From NCBI GenBank assembly GCA_916613615.1, contig OU744735.1, positions 42,047,468-42,111,467 on the forward strand: a DNA stretch of 64,000 nt, in the 5' to 3' direction. This DNA is from Steromphala cineraria (taxonomy: Eukaryota; Mollusca; Gastropoda; Trochida; Trochidae). The notes beneath the pieces were generated by a model, which was given only the letters and a program-made list of their open reading frames with translations, had not been told where the DNA came from and searched no databases. The translations under genes and the position numbers were made by a program. Of the stretch, positions 1-11,800 are shown piece after piece (position 1 is the stretch's first letter; each line of letters begins with the position of its first letter).

Positions 1-429
1 CTTATAGACTTACTTAGGTTTGATCTTGTTTTAGACCAGGGTATCACTGATTGTTATCATTGTTTGTTTACAGATATTAATTACAATTCTAAAATTAAAA
101 TGCATATTTAAATTACAGTGCAAGCTAAGTAAAGCACATTTGAACAGGGAGTCAGTATGTTAATTATCTGTGTGTACCACTAATCGACACCACGTACACT
201 AAACCCCCACATGGAACATATCATATTAGTTCACCTTTTGCTCTTTTCTCTAAATCGGATAACATCGCTACTCCATGTGAGATCTTCCAGCGCCCGATTG
301 GTCGGTTTGAGAGTTTGTCAAGGGGAGATAATCCCAATAGCAACATGTTGGTGCTGGAGGGGCTACAGATGTGGTGTAAAATAAATAATGTTTTTAAATC
401 TGGCCCACTTTATGAGTGCTTGATTTTAA

Positions 430-766
430 AGGGGCAGTAGCAAGTTTTTAGGGGGGATGTAAGGTGATGTGTGGAAAAGTAAAATAAATGATCTCAATTG
501 AAAGATGATGTATTTAAACTAAATGAAGCAGTAATAAATCAAATATATCAGCCATGCAATTCCTAATCCAAAATGAATTGAAGATGTTCACACAAAAGGG
601 CCGCCAATGGACTTTCTGTGAATTGTTATAATTTGCTTTCTGACTATGGATGATTGGTTCGCCTAATGAGATTTTTGACACTGTCAAATCAAAATAATAC
701 ATTTAGCATTAACGTACAATTATCAGTGAAAATATAAAATTTTCAAAAAAACATGCTACTGCCCTT
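430..766 (-). mobile_element. TTAA-flanked MITE, family A, copy 1
   Basis: The ends AGGGGCAGTAGCA... and ...TGCTACTGCCCT form a terminal inverted repeat, with TTAA on both sides (426-429, 767-770). The interior is shared with copies at 1233, 20104, 55967 and 59665, including TATGGATGATTGG and the GGCCGCCAATGG segment. It is non-coding. TTAA duplication is the piggyBac signature. Confidence 0.9.
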
Positions 767-1232
767 TTAAGATTTAAGGGTTACATATTGATAGATGTAT
801 ACTGGAAATATGTTTCCCTCCAAAGTGTGTCTTTAAAATTTAGTAAATGAGACAGTTCATATCATCATTCAGAATGCATTCTACACTAGGACATAGCCTT
901 TGTCAAAATAATACACGATACTCAAAAAAATAGATGTAAATAAAAAGAATCCCTGAAGAATCCACAAAACATAGTAGACAGTACCTGAATATATACCTAA
1001 TCTTTATTAAAATTGTGAAATAATGAATAGTGGTCGGTGAACCTTTTTAACTCTTCATAACAGTGTTGGTATCAACAACAAAAAATCGCAAACATTTCAA
1101 CAAAGAAGTTGATTATCCAAAACACAAAGTTTTCCTTCAAAAACAACTGAAATTAACTGTTCGCTTTAATACTTTTATAAAGAAGGGTTAGTTCTCATGA
1201 ACACATAGTAAGAAAATGAGAAGACAGTTTAA

Positions 1233-1589
1233 AGGGACAGTAGCACGTTTTTTGATAATTTTATATTTTAAAATTTTCACTGATAATTGTAAGTTAATGT
1301 TAAATATAGTATTTTGACAGTGTCAAAAATCTCATTAAACAAGCCAATCATCCATAGTCAGAGGACAAAGTATGAAGATTCATATTAAATCCATTGGCGG
1401 CCATTTTTATGTGAACACCGTTAATTCATTTTGTGTAAGAAAAAGGAATCGCATGGCTAAACTTTATGTTATATATTTGAATTCTTACTGCTCCATTTAG
1501 TTTAAATATATTTTCTTTCAATTGAAACCATTAATTTTCATTTTTCTGACATCACCTTATATTCCCCCTAAAAACGTGCTACTGCCCCT
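1233..1589 (+). mobile_element. TTAA-flanked MITE, family A, copy 2
   Basis: 357 bp between TTAA at 1229-1232 and 1590-1593. It begins AGGGACAGTAGCACGTTTTT and ends AAAACGTGCTACTGCCCCT. It is colinear with copies 3 and 5 in the same orientation, and copies 1 and 4 in reverse. Confidence 0.92.
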
Positions 1590-3353
1590 TTAAACCACCA
1601 CCTGAATAAGCAGAGGGGACCACTCTAACTGTAACTACCGTCTCCACTAGATGATTACTTCACCAGACCAACATTAACATGTCTGGACCCTTGCATAAGC
1701 TTAGACTCTCACACTGTCTTTATATACTACGATGATAGGGATCACTTCTTCTGAGTATGATTTACTTAAAATAAATGTTGTAAAAGATAGTTATGATATT
1801 GATTATGAATTATTTCGTTCGGTTGTTATTTCATTGGTTATGATATTCAAAGACTGCTTTGTAACTCAAAATTGATATTGAGGAGGTATTTTTAGGGTTT
1901 CAAAAAACATCTTCTTACTTCAATTTTCTGGTCAAGAAACCATCAACATGTGCGAATCTTCAACGAGATATTTACACATGAACTTTATTCTTAAATCTCT
2001 TTAAACAAGTAAACTCTTTTTCTGCAGTTCCTTGAGCATTCCTTATAAGTAAGGTTGATGGCGGATCAAACCATTTTCATTTTGTAAGAAAAATAAAATA
2101 AATGGCACTTCATATTTGGAGCAATTTTTTTATTAAAAAGCTGTAGTGTTAAAAAAAAATTCCATTTCTCTTGAAATTAAGCAACATTTAATATAAATGG
2201 AAATGAAACAACAGCTTTAATCAAGTGTAGAATTAAACAATATTCTGCCAAAAAAATTTAGATGTTACACTTTGAAATATACAGATCTTGAAAAATGAAA
2301 AGGAAGTTACATGTATTTCCAAAAGGACAATTTTGAGGACTTGGAAGATAAGCTTTGATGTGACATTTCTGCATAATGAGTCCTAATGACAGTGCACTCA
2401 ATTAATTTCAAATTTTAAAACGAACTGATTTTTATAGTTTCCAAAATAGTTCTATTGGAAATTTTACAAAAAATTGAGAGCAAAGATAAAAGCAATTTGT
2501 CCATTTAAAAACATATTTCTTGGTCATTTTCCCACAGAAATGTATGAGATTTAAATTGAAAACATTCCAAAATAAGAAACAAAACATAATAAACTAGAAT
2601 TATGTCAAATAAAATTGTTTTTGCTCTTACAATCTTGTCCAAAATATAATTTGACATTGGGAAAGAATAAAAGACACTCTCAATTATTTGAAGTCATTCC
2701 AACATCATTTTCCGCTAACACAGCCAGAGACTTTTTAAGATAAGAAATATAAAAATGTCAAAACTATGGACCAACAAGTACATATCCAAGAAAATCCAAT
2801 TGAGAACGCACCAAAACAACAAATTCCATTTTCCTGAGTATGATTTTCTTTATGAATTTCTTGGAACCCACTTAAGCTGTCAAACTGTTAGAAGAAAGCA
2901 AATCAGAAAGACTAAAATGCAATCAATTTCTCTGAAACTGACCCTTTTGTTGCAACCGATGAAACTGACATCCTTGTCATTCTCACCAACTATGAAACTG
3001 ACAATGTCAAACACAACGCTACGCCAAATCAGGAACCAAATTATCCGCTCCGAGTGCAATCAAATAGCTGGACTAAAAAATAAAAAGGAAAGCCCTTCAT
3101 TATGGCAGTACAGTTCTCGTTTATTTCAATCAGTGATATTGACAACCTGATTTTATGAGTAGGAGATCATTTATACCGTAATTGCTCTAATAGATGCTTT
3201 TGTATACTCTTTCAACTTTATCTCTATAGAGTAAGAAAATATTTCCTCAGTTCATGTAGGTACACATAGCCGTGTAAACGAACATTTAGTCCCTGAAAAA
3301 AGAGTTCTTAACTTATTTTATTATTTTAATTTTTTTATTCCAAAAGAAATAAA

Positions 3354-3460
3354 AAGGAGCCTACACAATACTACACATCTAGACTTGCCAACATTTTCTA
3401 GACTTAAGAAGGCTCCTTTAATTTTTTTTTGCTTGAGGGTCTGGATAACAGACTAACAGC
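3354..3460 (+). repeat. Dispersed 'TCTAGACTTGC' repeat with hairpin
   Basis: AAAGGAGCCT and AGGCTCCTTT form an inverted pair around CATCTAGACTTGCC..TCTAGACTTAAG, followed by GAGGGTCTGGATAACAGACTAAC. Related pieces occur at 1-45, 3832-3885, 10858-10930, 18858-18940, 31283-31342, 44885-44968, 54525-54600 and 61869-61965. Confidence 0.6.
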
Positions 3461-3485
3461 AGTAATCAATATACAGATATAACAA

Positions 3486-3567
3486 GGGCCCGATTTCACT
3501 AAACTTCTAAGAACGAAACTTAAGTCTCAAAACTAAGAAAATTCTTCAACTTTTGTGAATTGGGCCC
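3486..3567. mobile_element. Short GGGCCC-ended MITE
   Basis: GGGCCCGATTTCAC and GTGAATTGGGCCC form imperfect inverted ends of an 82-bp element. Elements starting GGGCCCRATTTCACAAA are widespread in marine invertebrates. Confidence 0.6.
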
Positions 3568-3568
3568 C

Positions 3569-3725
3569 AGGGACTCATTCCCACAAATACTTATGAGTCT
3601 TAGCAGATTGGAATCAGTCCTTTAATTAGTAAGCAGTTAGTACCACAAACAAAACCTTTGCAACCCGAGACTCACAGCTTAAATTATTGTGGGTCTCTTT
3701 GAGTATTTGATAGTCTAACAATAAG
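3569..3725 (+). repeat. Dispersed 'GACTCA' repeat, copy 1
   Basis: GGGACTCATTCC, CAGTCCTTTAATTAGTAAGC, TACCACAAACAAAAC, CGAGACTCACAGCTTAAA and GAGTATTTGATAG occur in the same order, inverted, at 9783-9960. No ends recognisable. Confidence 0.65.
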
Positions 3726-3831
3726 ACTCTGAAATGAATTTTTTCAATAAATCTGAAATTTGAAAAAAAATAATAAATATAATGAAAAGGAGACTGAGAT
3801 TTCTTCATTTTCAAATTGAGCTCTCAAGCCT

Positions 3832-3885
3832 TATTATAGACTTGCTTAGGCTTTTATTTAATTTAAGGGTCTGGCTGACAGACTA
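3832..3885 (+). repeat. 'AGACTTGC' repeat fragment
   Basis: TATAGACTTGCTTAGGCTTT, TATTTAATTTAAGGGTCTGG, CTGACAGACTA. Related to 10890-10930, 31283-31342 and the first 45 bases of the window. Confidence 0.5.
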
Positions 3886-4217
3886 AGTATTTGATGCAAG
3901 ACTCAGGGGTAAATTTATGACTGAAAAAGGCCTCTTCTTACAACCTTGCAAATAAACTTTATCAGTTAACATCTAAATGAAATTATCAACTACAGTAACA
4001 AGCAAATTTTTTGTAATTCTAAAGCAAGAGTGAGAGTGATACACAAATTTGCATAAATTTCATAAAAGTCCAAAGACACACTTCCAAGTGTAATGATTTC
4101 TTTTTGAACGATTTGTTTTCATCAAAATCCCTGATGGTCCCTATCAATCGCTTATTTCAGTGAAGTCACAAATAATGATATCTTGACATTACAAATAACA
4201 CAATTGGGAATTCTTGA

Positions 4218-4433
4218 TATTGTGAGTGGGTTGGAGTTTCACCCTGCTTAGGCAATATTTCAGCCATTAATAGCTAGTTGCCTCGTTAAGGTGAGGTGAG
4301 GTGATCTGGGGTTTAAGTAGAACAGTTCTCTAATACAGACAAAGTTGCCGAGTCCCTGGCGGGATTCGAACCACGGACCTCTTGATCCGAAGCCGAACAT
4401 GCTAACCACTGCGCTATCTCGCCCGCTTGGCTA
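4218..4433 (-). mobile_element. tRNA-derived SINE, copy with clear A and B boxes
   Basis: On the minus strand it begins GCGGGCGAGATAGCGCAGTG and contains GGTTCGAATCC (B box) and a CTTCGGATCAAG anticodon-arm remnant resembling tRNA-Arg. The stem pairs are broken, so it is not a functional tRNA. The body runs through ACCTCACCTCACC and GGCTGAAATATTGCC to a CACTCAC tail. Confidence 0.82.
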
Positions 4434-7383
4434 AAGTGATATTTGCACAAGGGTTTATATTGAAAAGATATCACTACCTAATTTTTCTTCCCATGACATT
4501 TATAGGGGAAATATGGTACGATCTGCCTTGAGCAAACAAGAGAAATCACCTGATTAGGCTCATAAATGATGATTACCATCATAAATCCTATCTCCTAGTA
4601 AAACAGAACTAAAAGCTTTTTGAAATCAACAAATGAACATTACAAGCAATAAAATGATCAATTGTGGGAACAAATCTTTTAAATTGACACGGTTATTGGA
4701 ATAAAATGACAATAAATAATCTTGCAGGTTGGTCAGCTTCAATATCTCACTAAACTATACTAAAAAGACGTCTTTATGTCTAAAGTCCTCACAGTGCTTT
4801 CAAAGGCCAGAATGGCTAAAAAATTATTAATTTTAGTGACTGATGCTTGGCATAAATTTCTAAACAGTTGTAGAAAATGTATTTTGTACATGACAATTAC
4901 TTTCGATACAATTCAGCAGGAACATAAAGCTTTAATCGAGACATCGCTTGGTAAGATATCAATTTGCCTCCCACAGAGAATACTCTACACATCTTCCCTT
5001 GTCATCTCTGTAACAAGTGGACAACATTCTCGACTATTCTGTCCAACAGCCCTTGAAAGACCCTCGTAAGTATACATTATTATTATCATTATTACAGGTT
5101 TAGATTTCTATTGAAAATAACATCTTCAGGAGGCTTTTTCTTTTTTAATACTTAATAATTGCTTTTTATATATATTTTCATTTCAGAGACAAAAACTATA
5201 TTATTATTTCTTGTCTAGATAACATATGCTGAAATTTCAAGGGTTTTTGGTGTAGTCGATGTGCAAATATTGACAATGCTTGCAGCTGCCAATGATGTAT
5301 TATCCTTTAGGACTTTAGGACTGAAGTCACTCCATCTGATGGCACATAAGGATGTGTATCGTTCCTCCTCTCTGTATAGCAATATATTGCAATACAGAAA
5401 AGCGTATTGCAATATATTGGTACTTCTTTAATTCAAGAATGTGCATGCTATCTTGTATAAATATGAGTGTTGAGACCGATCATCATTGCTCAGCTATGAG
5501 CCGTTTTAAAAAGGATATTTTTTTCGATCACTGTTTATGATCTGTATACAAATTTGAGCTATATTCACTACACAACTTCACACTTTGAAACAAACTTTAC
5601 GTAAATCTTGTTTTATTTGATTGTGTTTGTTAGTAATTTTAGATGGAAATAACTCGTTATAAAATGTTCGATATTTTAAATAATTTCATAAGTGTGTACC
5701 GATTCGTATCACCTTGTTCCTCTATTGCAATATATCGATAATACCGCGCATTCTCAATGGCACTCATTGGTTTTTACAAGCTCATCAGAAATAAAGGTCA
5801 TAATTGATAGATCAGTATCAATGTTGTAAATACTCTTAAAGAGTTGAGACAATTAAGTAATTTCTTTAGAAAAATGTGTTGGAAGAACAGTCATATATAT
5901 GGAAAATTAGACAACTTATTTGAGAGGCATTTAGAAGCTGGTTGATGAATAAGAACAAGTTCTTATGGATAGTCAACTTCTTAAAACATATATATATTAT
6001 ATATGCATTTCATACAATAAAAAAGTTGACAATCCATAAGAAAATTAGACAAAATAATATTTTTTATCACATAATCTTCAAGCACCCAATTCACAGGAAC
6101 GGTTAGCTTTTTGTGAATAAGTTTTTGATTAATTCAAAACAATGTACAAGATAACAACATTTTAAGTTATAATCCATATTATCTCCATATCAATTTCCTT
6201 AAAAAGCCTAGGTTAAAATGTTCCATTTTGAGCAATGTTATCAAATGCTATTCAAGATATAAAATGGCCCAAAAATGAATTATCAAAATTGATAATCATT
6301 CAGCAGCTAATTAATAGATATCTTTCATCTTAGCAATAAAGAGAGATAACATTTTAATAAAATATCGGATTAATAAGCAGGAGAAACAGTTAGCAAATCT
6401 GTGAAGGAGGCGACTACACAAAACAAACAGTGCATGATGTTTGACACGGCTTCCTAAGGATCAGATCAGCCAGTTATTGGATGATTTCCATGACAATGTC
6501 AACGACAAAACATTTTCAATACAGAACCATGGGAAATTGGGAATTAATTGCTGATTACTTTGTGTCAAGCCTTGAAGAAACTTGAGATCAGTGGAAAATT
6601 CAGGAATTTTAAAAAGTTGGCTACCCAAAAGAAATGGAGGTTAAACTTTTTACAAAATTTGACAAGAGTTGTTTCTCTAGCGTTTTTGTTTTGTCGAAAA
6701 TAAAACATAACAAGACAATTTCAAAGACGAAACGCTTGGAATGTCTAAGTACAATAGAATGTTGGACTGATAAAATTTACTGAAATGGTAGTATTTGTTT
6801 TACCTTTACAAAACAATTACAAACATAAAAAGCTTGAAATATTTGAAATACAATTGAATGCAAGTCTGAGAAACCAATTGTGTTGTCAAAATGGTGGCTT
6901 AACTATCTGAAACTTGATACTGATTAGTCAGCAAAAGAAATCTCGTCAACAACAAAATAAATTATATAGCTAGAATTATATGAAAAAACAAATTTAACCT
7001 TTTTTTCATATTTTTGAAATTTTCAGACATTGTGCCCCCAAAATCTTAAAATCAAGTAATTTATTTTGTGAAAGCAAAGAAATATGATGACATGAAATAA
7101 ACTGAAGCAGGATAAAATTTACTGTCAAATCAGTTGGGGACAAAAAAGATCTCATAAAGAGCATTATGTTTAAGAAATAAAGTAGCCCTCATGTGTTTTG
7201 CAATAAAGTATAGTTTTGCCCTGAACTATATAGTTAAAGCACAGAAAATCCAAGGGTCTTCAGCAAGGCATAAAACTGACAGTTCGGAAACTGGCGTTTT
7301 CGGCTTTGCGTAGGAAGATGTGAACAATATAGTTGTGTCTCTTGTTTGGATGCAGAGTGGGTGGAAAAGGTTTATTTGTAATA

Positions 7384-7724
7384 AAGTGGCAGTAGCAAAA
7401 TTTTTTGGTAAATGTCTGACAAAAACAATAATAAATGTTACCAATTGCATGACAATGTTTTATAATCAAAAGTAGCATTTTAAAGCTGACTCACCATGTT
7501 CAGTTACATAAATAGATGTCCCTATCACAAATGATCCAAAGTTATTCACACAATAATGGCAACCAGTAGTTTTTGTTTGATGTTTGATTGATTCTTCTAC
7601 ATCAACAGATAATCGGGTTGAGTGATGGCATGTTTGACCCTGAAAAGATGTTACATGTGGCAAAAGCTTATACCAGATGAAAATTTTAAAAAACAAACTT
7701 CAAAAAAACTTGCTTCTGCCTCTT
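7384..7724 (-). mobile_element. Diverged relative of family A MITE
   Basis: The ends AAAGTGGCAGTAGCAAAATT and ...AACTTGCTTCTGCCTCTTTAA are inverted repeats resembling family A. The interior TTCACACAATAATGGCAACCA parallels family A's TTCACACAAAAATGGCCGCC. Only the right TTAA is intact. It lies just downstream of IMP3 exon 2, in the following intron. Confidence 0.55.
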
Positions 7725-7751
7725 TAACAAGAAACAATCTGTGATACTCAC

Positions 7752-7859
7752 AGTTTCTCGAGCAGTTGAGAAGTTGCTTCTCCGCGGAAGGGATCCTTAG
7801 CATCTAGTTCCTTGATCTGTTTGGCCAACTCTCGGATATGGACAGCAAGCTTCTTGTAT
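7752..7859 (-). CDS. IMP3: IMP3, coding exon 2 (middle segment)
   Basis: A 108-nt exon follows the acceptor AG at 7861-7860 and stops before the donor GTGAGT (G at 7751). It enters in phase 2: its first A completes the AAA codon opened by exon 1. It reads YKKLAVHIRELAKQIKELD, then AKDPFRGEATSQLLEK, then CT, leaving in phase 2. Joined to exon 1 this gives EDYS-K-YKKL, colinear with IMP3 homologues, where an arginine-rich helix and a DLL/DKL-type segment come before the S4 RNA-binding domain. About 81 residues of an expected ~184 are covered. The S4 domain and C-terminus should lie at lower coordinates. I could not find them in 1-7700, so they are probably outside the window. The intron from exon 1 is 12346-7860, about 4.5 kb. 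Confidence 0.92.
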
Positions 7860-7993
7860 CTGGAATATTGGAACAGGCTTTTAGGTGGTTCATGTCTTTA
7901 GTTGGTAGATTTACTAGATTATACTCACATAGACAAGTTACGCAGCTACAGTTATAACAGTTTAAATTCTCAATTTGAAACATCTTAGATCGC

Positions 7994-8260
7994 CAGTCTA
8001 AGTTAACCTAGTAAACCTCAATATTATCCCCTTCACTCCTATACTGAGTCTAGAAACCCTGGTAGAGGGTCGCGTCAGCCCACTTATCAAATTGACCAAT
8101 CAGAACTCATCTTACCAAGCCACAATAATTTGCCTTCGCACGCATAACGTTGGAGGGTCATAGGTCGTAGAAAGGTCGGCTGACGCAACCCTCTACTAGG
8201 CCTTGCTAGACTCTGTAAGGAGTGAAACGGATAATATTGAGGCTAAGTTTACTTAGACTG
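7994..8260. mobile_element. Mutator-like MITE, family B, copy 1
   Basis: 267 bp with long inverted arms (CAGTCTAAG... / ...CTTAGACTG, more than 80 bp each, ~80% identical), including GAGGGTCGCGTCAGCC and its inverted partner GGCTGACGCAACCCTC. The flanks CTTAGATCGC (7984-7993) and CTTAGTTCGC (8261-8270) match at 9 of 10. A 9-10 bp duplication with long arms is typical of Mutator-like elements. Confidence 0.8.
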
Positions 8261-8376
8261 CTTAGTTCGCAGTCAGTAGGGGAGGGAGGGCTCATTTTCA
8301 CAATTCAGCAAACTTAATAGATTTCTTTTCCATACATTGCTAGTTTGGTGTGAAATTCTACTGAAAGCATTGTTAA

Positions 8377-8530
8377 AGTGACAGTTCTATCAGAGTATCA
8401 TTTTGCAGGATAATTTTGCTGGAACATTTTTGTTAATACAATAATGCTGTTACTACATGATTACTACAAAAACATGTGAAACGTCCATGTTAACAAAATG
8501 GATCATTCATTTAATGATAGAACTGTCCCT
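8377..8530. mobile_element. Short 154-bp TTAA-flanked MITE
   Basis: The ends AGTGACAGTTCTATCA and TGATAGAACTGTCCCT are 16-bp inverted repeats with one mismatch. TTAA flanks both sides (8373-8376, 8531-8534). The interior is unrelated to family A. It sits in the IMP3 intron. Confidence 0.85.
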
Positions 8531-8608
8531 TTAAATCACAAGAAAGAAGTTCAAAGAATAATCCTCCTCCCTCACTGGGCACATGAATATCTCTAATGTA
8601 TATCTGAG

Positions 8609-8865
8609 TAGAGTTGTGACGATACAGACATGTCCCGATACATATCACGAACCAAAGCTCGATACAATTCAATAAAATACTTATTACGATACACAATTTT
8701 CAGAGTATTTTAACGACAAAAAAATAATTACTATGACAGTCACCTTTTTTTTTCAGGTTGAATAAGCAATTTTATTGTCAACGATATGTATCACGATACA
8801 GACATTGTATAACGATTAAGTATCACGGTTCTCAATGTATCAATATTATATAAGTCACAACTCTA
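8609..8865. mobile_element. hAT-like MITE with exact 8-bp duplication
   Basis: The ends TAGAGTTGTGAC and GTCACAACTCTA are perfect 12-bp inverted repeats. TATCTGAG is duplicated at 8601-8608 and 8866-8873. The interior contains several CGATAC/GTATCG motifs. It lies in the IMP3 intron. Confidence 0.9.
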
Positions 8866-8984
8866 TATCTGAGCGATACATAGAAGTGAACGTAGGAACT
8901 TGGTGACTAACAGTCCCATCTGGTATTTGTTGTTATCAACCTCAAGACAATAGGACAAAATACAAAATAGCCTTCAGCTAAAAG

Positions 8985-9196
8985 GAACTAGCCATTATTT
9001 TGGATAGGCTAAAGAAAGCGTTAGCAATCATTTGGCATTACCTTAGAGAAGAGCTATCTATTATTCAATTTATTTGGCATATGCTAGAGAAAAGGTAGGG
9101 TAAATAAGGTAAGGCTTGGTATTGGCTTAAGTAAGAGCTAGCCATTATTTGGCAGAAATTAATGAAAGATATTTTGGTACAGGTTAATGAAAGAGC
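8985..9196. repeat. Old, diverged units of the 38-bp minisatellite
   Basis: AACTAGCCATTATTTTGG, GCGTTAGCAATCATTTGGC, GAGCTATCTATTATTC and GAGCTAGCCATTATTTGGCA recur at irregular spacing. They are older relatives of the perfect units beyond the hAT-like insert. Confidence 0.7.
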
Positions 9197-9504
9197 TAAG
9201 GGTGCAACGATACACCGATACACCGGTGCATTGTGATTATATGGCCGACGATACGATACTCGATATGTTTTGCCTCTGAATCGATACACTACGATACGAC
9301 CTACAGTGGAATTAAATTTCTTAATTTTAATTTTTTACCCTGTCAGTGTCAACAGTGTTTATTAAATTATTATAGACAAATAAAGTAAATGTTCTTTTAA
9401 TACTTCACTATCCTGTGTAATACGTATCGAGATACGTATCGTATCATACCCCAAATATCTAGATACGTATCGTATCGTGACCCTCCTGTGTGGTTGCACC
9501 CCTA
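9197..9504. mobile_element. hAT-like MITE inserted in a minisatellite
   Basis: 308 bp from TAAGGGTGCAACGATAC to GTATCGTGACCC...GTTGCACCCCTA. GAAAGAGC is duplicated at 9189-9196 and 9505-9512. The interior is rich in ATACGTATCGTATC motifs. Its right border is the first base of the perfect 38-bp tandem array. Confidence 0.88.
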
Positions 9505-9779
9505 GAAAGAGCTAGCCATTATTTGACATTGGAGCTACAGAAGAAAGAGCTAGCCATTATTTGACATTGGAGCTACAGAAGAAAGAGCTAGCCATTATTT
9601 GACATTGGAGCTACAGAAGAAAGAGCTAGCCATTATTTGACATTGGAGCTACAGAAGAAAGAGCTAGCCATTATTTGACATTGGAGCTACAGAAGAAAGA
9701 GCTAGCCATTATTTGACATTGGAGCTACAGAAGAAAGAGCTAGCCATTATTTGACATTGGAGCTACAGAAGAAAGAGCT
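9505..9779. repeat. 38-bp tandem array, seven identical units
   Basis: Seven identical 38-bp units (GAAAGAGCTAGCCATTATTT + GACATTGGAGCTACAGAA) start at 9505, 9543, 9581, 9619, 9657, 9695 and 9733, followed by a 9-base partial. Degenerate related units (GCTAGCCATTATTTGGCAG and similar) lie left of the MITE at about 8985-9196. Perfect identity implies recent amplification. Confidence 0.95.
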
Positions 9780-9782
9780 TAG

Positions 9783-9960
9783 ACATTTACCTGCGAGTCC
9801 TGCTTCAAATACTCATAAACTTTAGAAAGGACTCATAGAATTTTAAGCTGTGAGTCCTGGGATGCATAGTTTTTTTTGTGATACTATGAGCTTACTTATT
9901 AAAGGACAGCTTGGACTCACAAGACTTTTTGGTAGCGAGTCCCTTGACTCAGAGGGTCAT
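9783..9960 (-). repeat. Dispersed 'GACTCA' repeat, copy 2
   Basis: Inverted relative of 3569-3725: the complement reads GACTCGCTACC, GTCCTTTAATAAGTAAGC, TATCACAAAAAAAACT, CAGGACTCACAGCTTAAAA. It lies directly after the 38-bp array. Confidence 0.65.
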
Positions 9961-10595
9961 ATCTGTAGATTAATCACTGAGCAATAGTACTCATGGAAAT
10001 AGAAATAAAATGCTTTTTGTCAATTATTTCTTTATTTGGAACTAAGTAGATATTAGTATTCTTAATATTCATTCACAATGGGTTTTCTCATCTTTTGTTT
10101 GAGACAGTTTTTGTAAAATCCCCCGAAATATATGAATTTACAGGAGAGAACAAAGTGTCATTTTCACGTTTCAAAATTAATTAAAAACCGAAATGTATGT
10201 TTCTGATGCAAGCTATAGTGCGTAAATGAGCTTTAATCTTAGTACCGTCCGATAAATACATCGTTTAATGTACAATAACTTAATATGTTATGTCCTCTAC
10301 TATTCATATCTTATATGATTTAATATGAATGCTCCTATTCATTGGGTGAATCCATCCTCTTTCCAAAATTATGGTTTGCCACTGACGACAATGTTGTTGG
10401 AGTTGCAGGCTTTCGCCAGAAATTCCAGGAAGACAATTGAAGACACTTCACACAAGTGTTGAACAAGCTAGGTAACTAAAGAACTAAGGAAAAACTGAAC
10501 ATCAGACCTGCATTGAAGCAGTATTGTAGTACAGCTCAAGAACTCAGTGAGTCATCACCTCTCTGTGCCAGAAGAATTTTCCCATGGAAGAGAAA

Positions 10596-10672
10596 CACTT
10601 TACCTATATATACATATACCTACATACATGTATATGTATACCTACATACTTCTATACATATACCTACAGCCT
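10596..10672. repeat. Imperfect TATACATACCTACA microsatellite
   Basis: TATATATACATATACCTACA repeats three times with variations. Located in the IMP3 intron. Confidence 0.8.
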
Positions 10673-11668
10673 TCATCAGTAAGTAGTGTTGCAGTGACAA
10701 AAATAAACAGTTTTATGAGGTATTAATTGTGTTCTATCATTTGTAGATAAAGTATGGACTAGAATAGATTGTTGTGGTCATGAGATATATATATACTGAC
10801 ACTTACACTCAGAATTGAAAGGGTCAATTAATCTAAAAATTGAAAAGAAATTAATAAGATTGAAAAGGAGACTGAGTTTTCATTTTCTTAAAGACATGCT
10901 TAAGCTTTTATCTTGTTTTAGGGTCTAGTCCTAGGAATGTAATGATATTTTAAAAATAATAATTTTTTTGTTTAGAATTAATTTGCTGTGGTCTCAAAAT
11001 CAAAACGATTCATATTTTGGATGATTTTCAAAAATTGGTCATTGAAAAGAAAGTTTTTAAAGGTTCTTTTATATGCTGACATTCTCCTAACAGTTTCTAG
11101 TAGAAAGAATCATAGTGCACACATACTATTTCAAAATGTCATTACAAGGCATCTCTAAATATTTGATTTCAGGTAAATAGGAGTAAAGCTCACCATTCAT
11201 GTTCCCAAACCTTTAACAATCTATACAGACAAGCCGATTCTATAAATTTATGGAAAGAGATTAATTATGCTTATGAACAGATCATTGACTCGTGTTTTAC
11301 ATAAAAACTCTTAGACTTGAAATAAATGACAGTTAGGGACATACAGTAATAGATAATTTATAATGCAAGAGAATTATGTTCAGATTGACTGCTTCCAAAG
11401 GTTTAAGGTCTCCTAAAAGGTTGTTTTTAACTGATTTCATGATTTTGCTTTAAAGTATCTTTCTATCAATGAATAAGCAGACTTTAACTGTGCTAAGCTG
11501 AATAAAACAAAATGAATTCAATATAAATTTCAGGACTATTTTTCAATATCTTGTTTTTCATATTACCTTTAAAACTCAAATGCTTTATTATTTGAAAAAA
11601 AAATCAGGAAAGATAAAGGTGTAAGTATCTGTCCTTGTAAATTTTGAATTGTTACTGGAAATTATACT

Positions 11669-11800
11669 GCAGTGTTGTTCCTAGATGATAATCTGAAGAG
11701 GTCAATTTGGCCGATTTTGAACAGAGGGGACCCTTGACAAATGGTTATGAATTCTCACTTTTAAAAGGAATAACAAAGCCAAAAAAGCCGGCACATTTCC
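11669..11800 (-). mobile_element. Partial relative of the CAGTGTTGTT element
   Basis: GCAGTGTTGTTCCTAGATG followed by AAGAGGTCAATTTGGCC and GGGGACCCTTGACAAATGG matches the inverted 44583-44744 element in order. No opposite end is recognisable. Confidence 0.5.

Larger units (their letters stand above)
1594..7383. other. No gene seen; IMP3 intron 2 or flank
   Basis: AT-rich DNA holding the repeats listed at 3354-3885 and 4218-4433. I searched the minus strand for the expected IMP3 third exon (phase-2 entry, then Tyr and the S4 domain) and found nothing convincing. Frames at 2755-3150 and 4776-5069 have no recognisable domain and are treated as chance. Confidence 0.6.

Noticed and set aside
2755..3150. 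131-codon plus-strand frame
   Set aside because: Lys/Asn/Ser/Thr-rich from AT-rich DNA, no recognisable domain or splice context.
4340..4433. A functional tRNA-Arg gene on the minus strand
   Set aside because: A and B boxes are present, but the anticodon and acceptor stems do not pair and the sequence continues into a SINE body.
4776..5069. 97-codon plus-strand frame
   Set aside because: No domain, no flanking splice logic and biased low-complexity composition.
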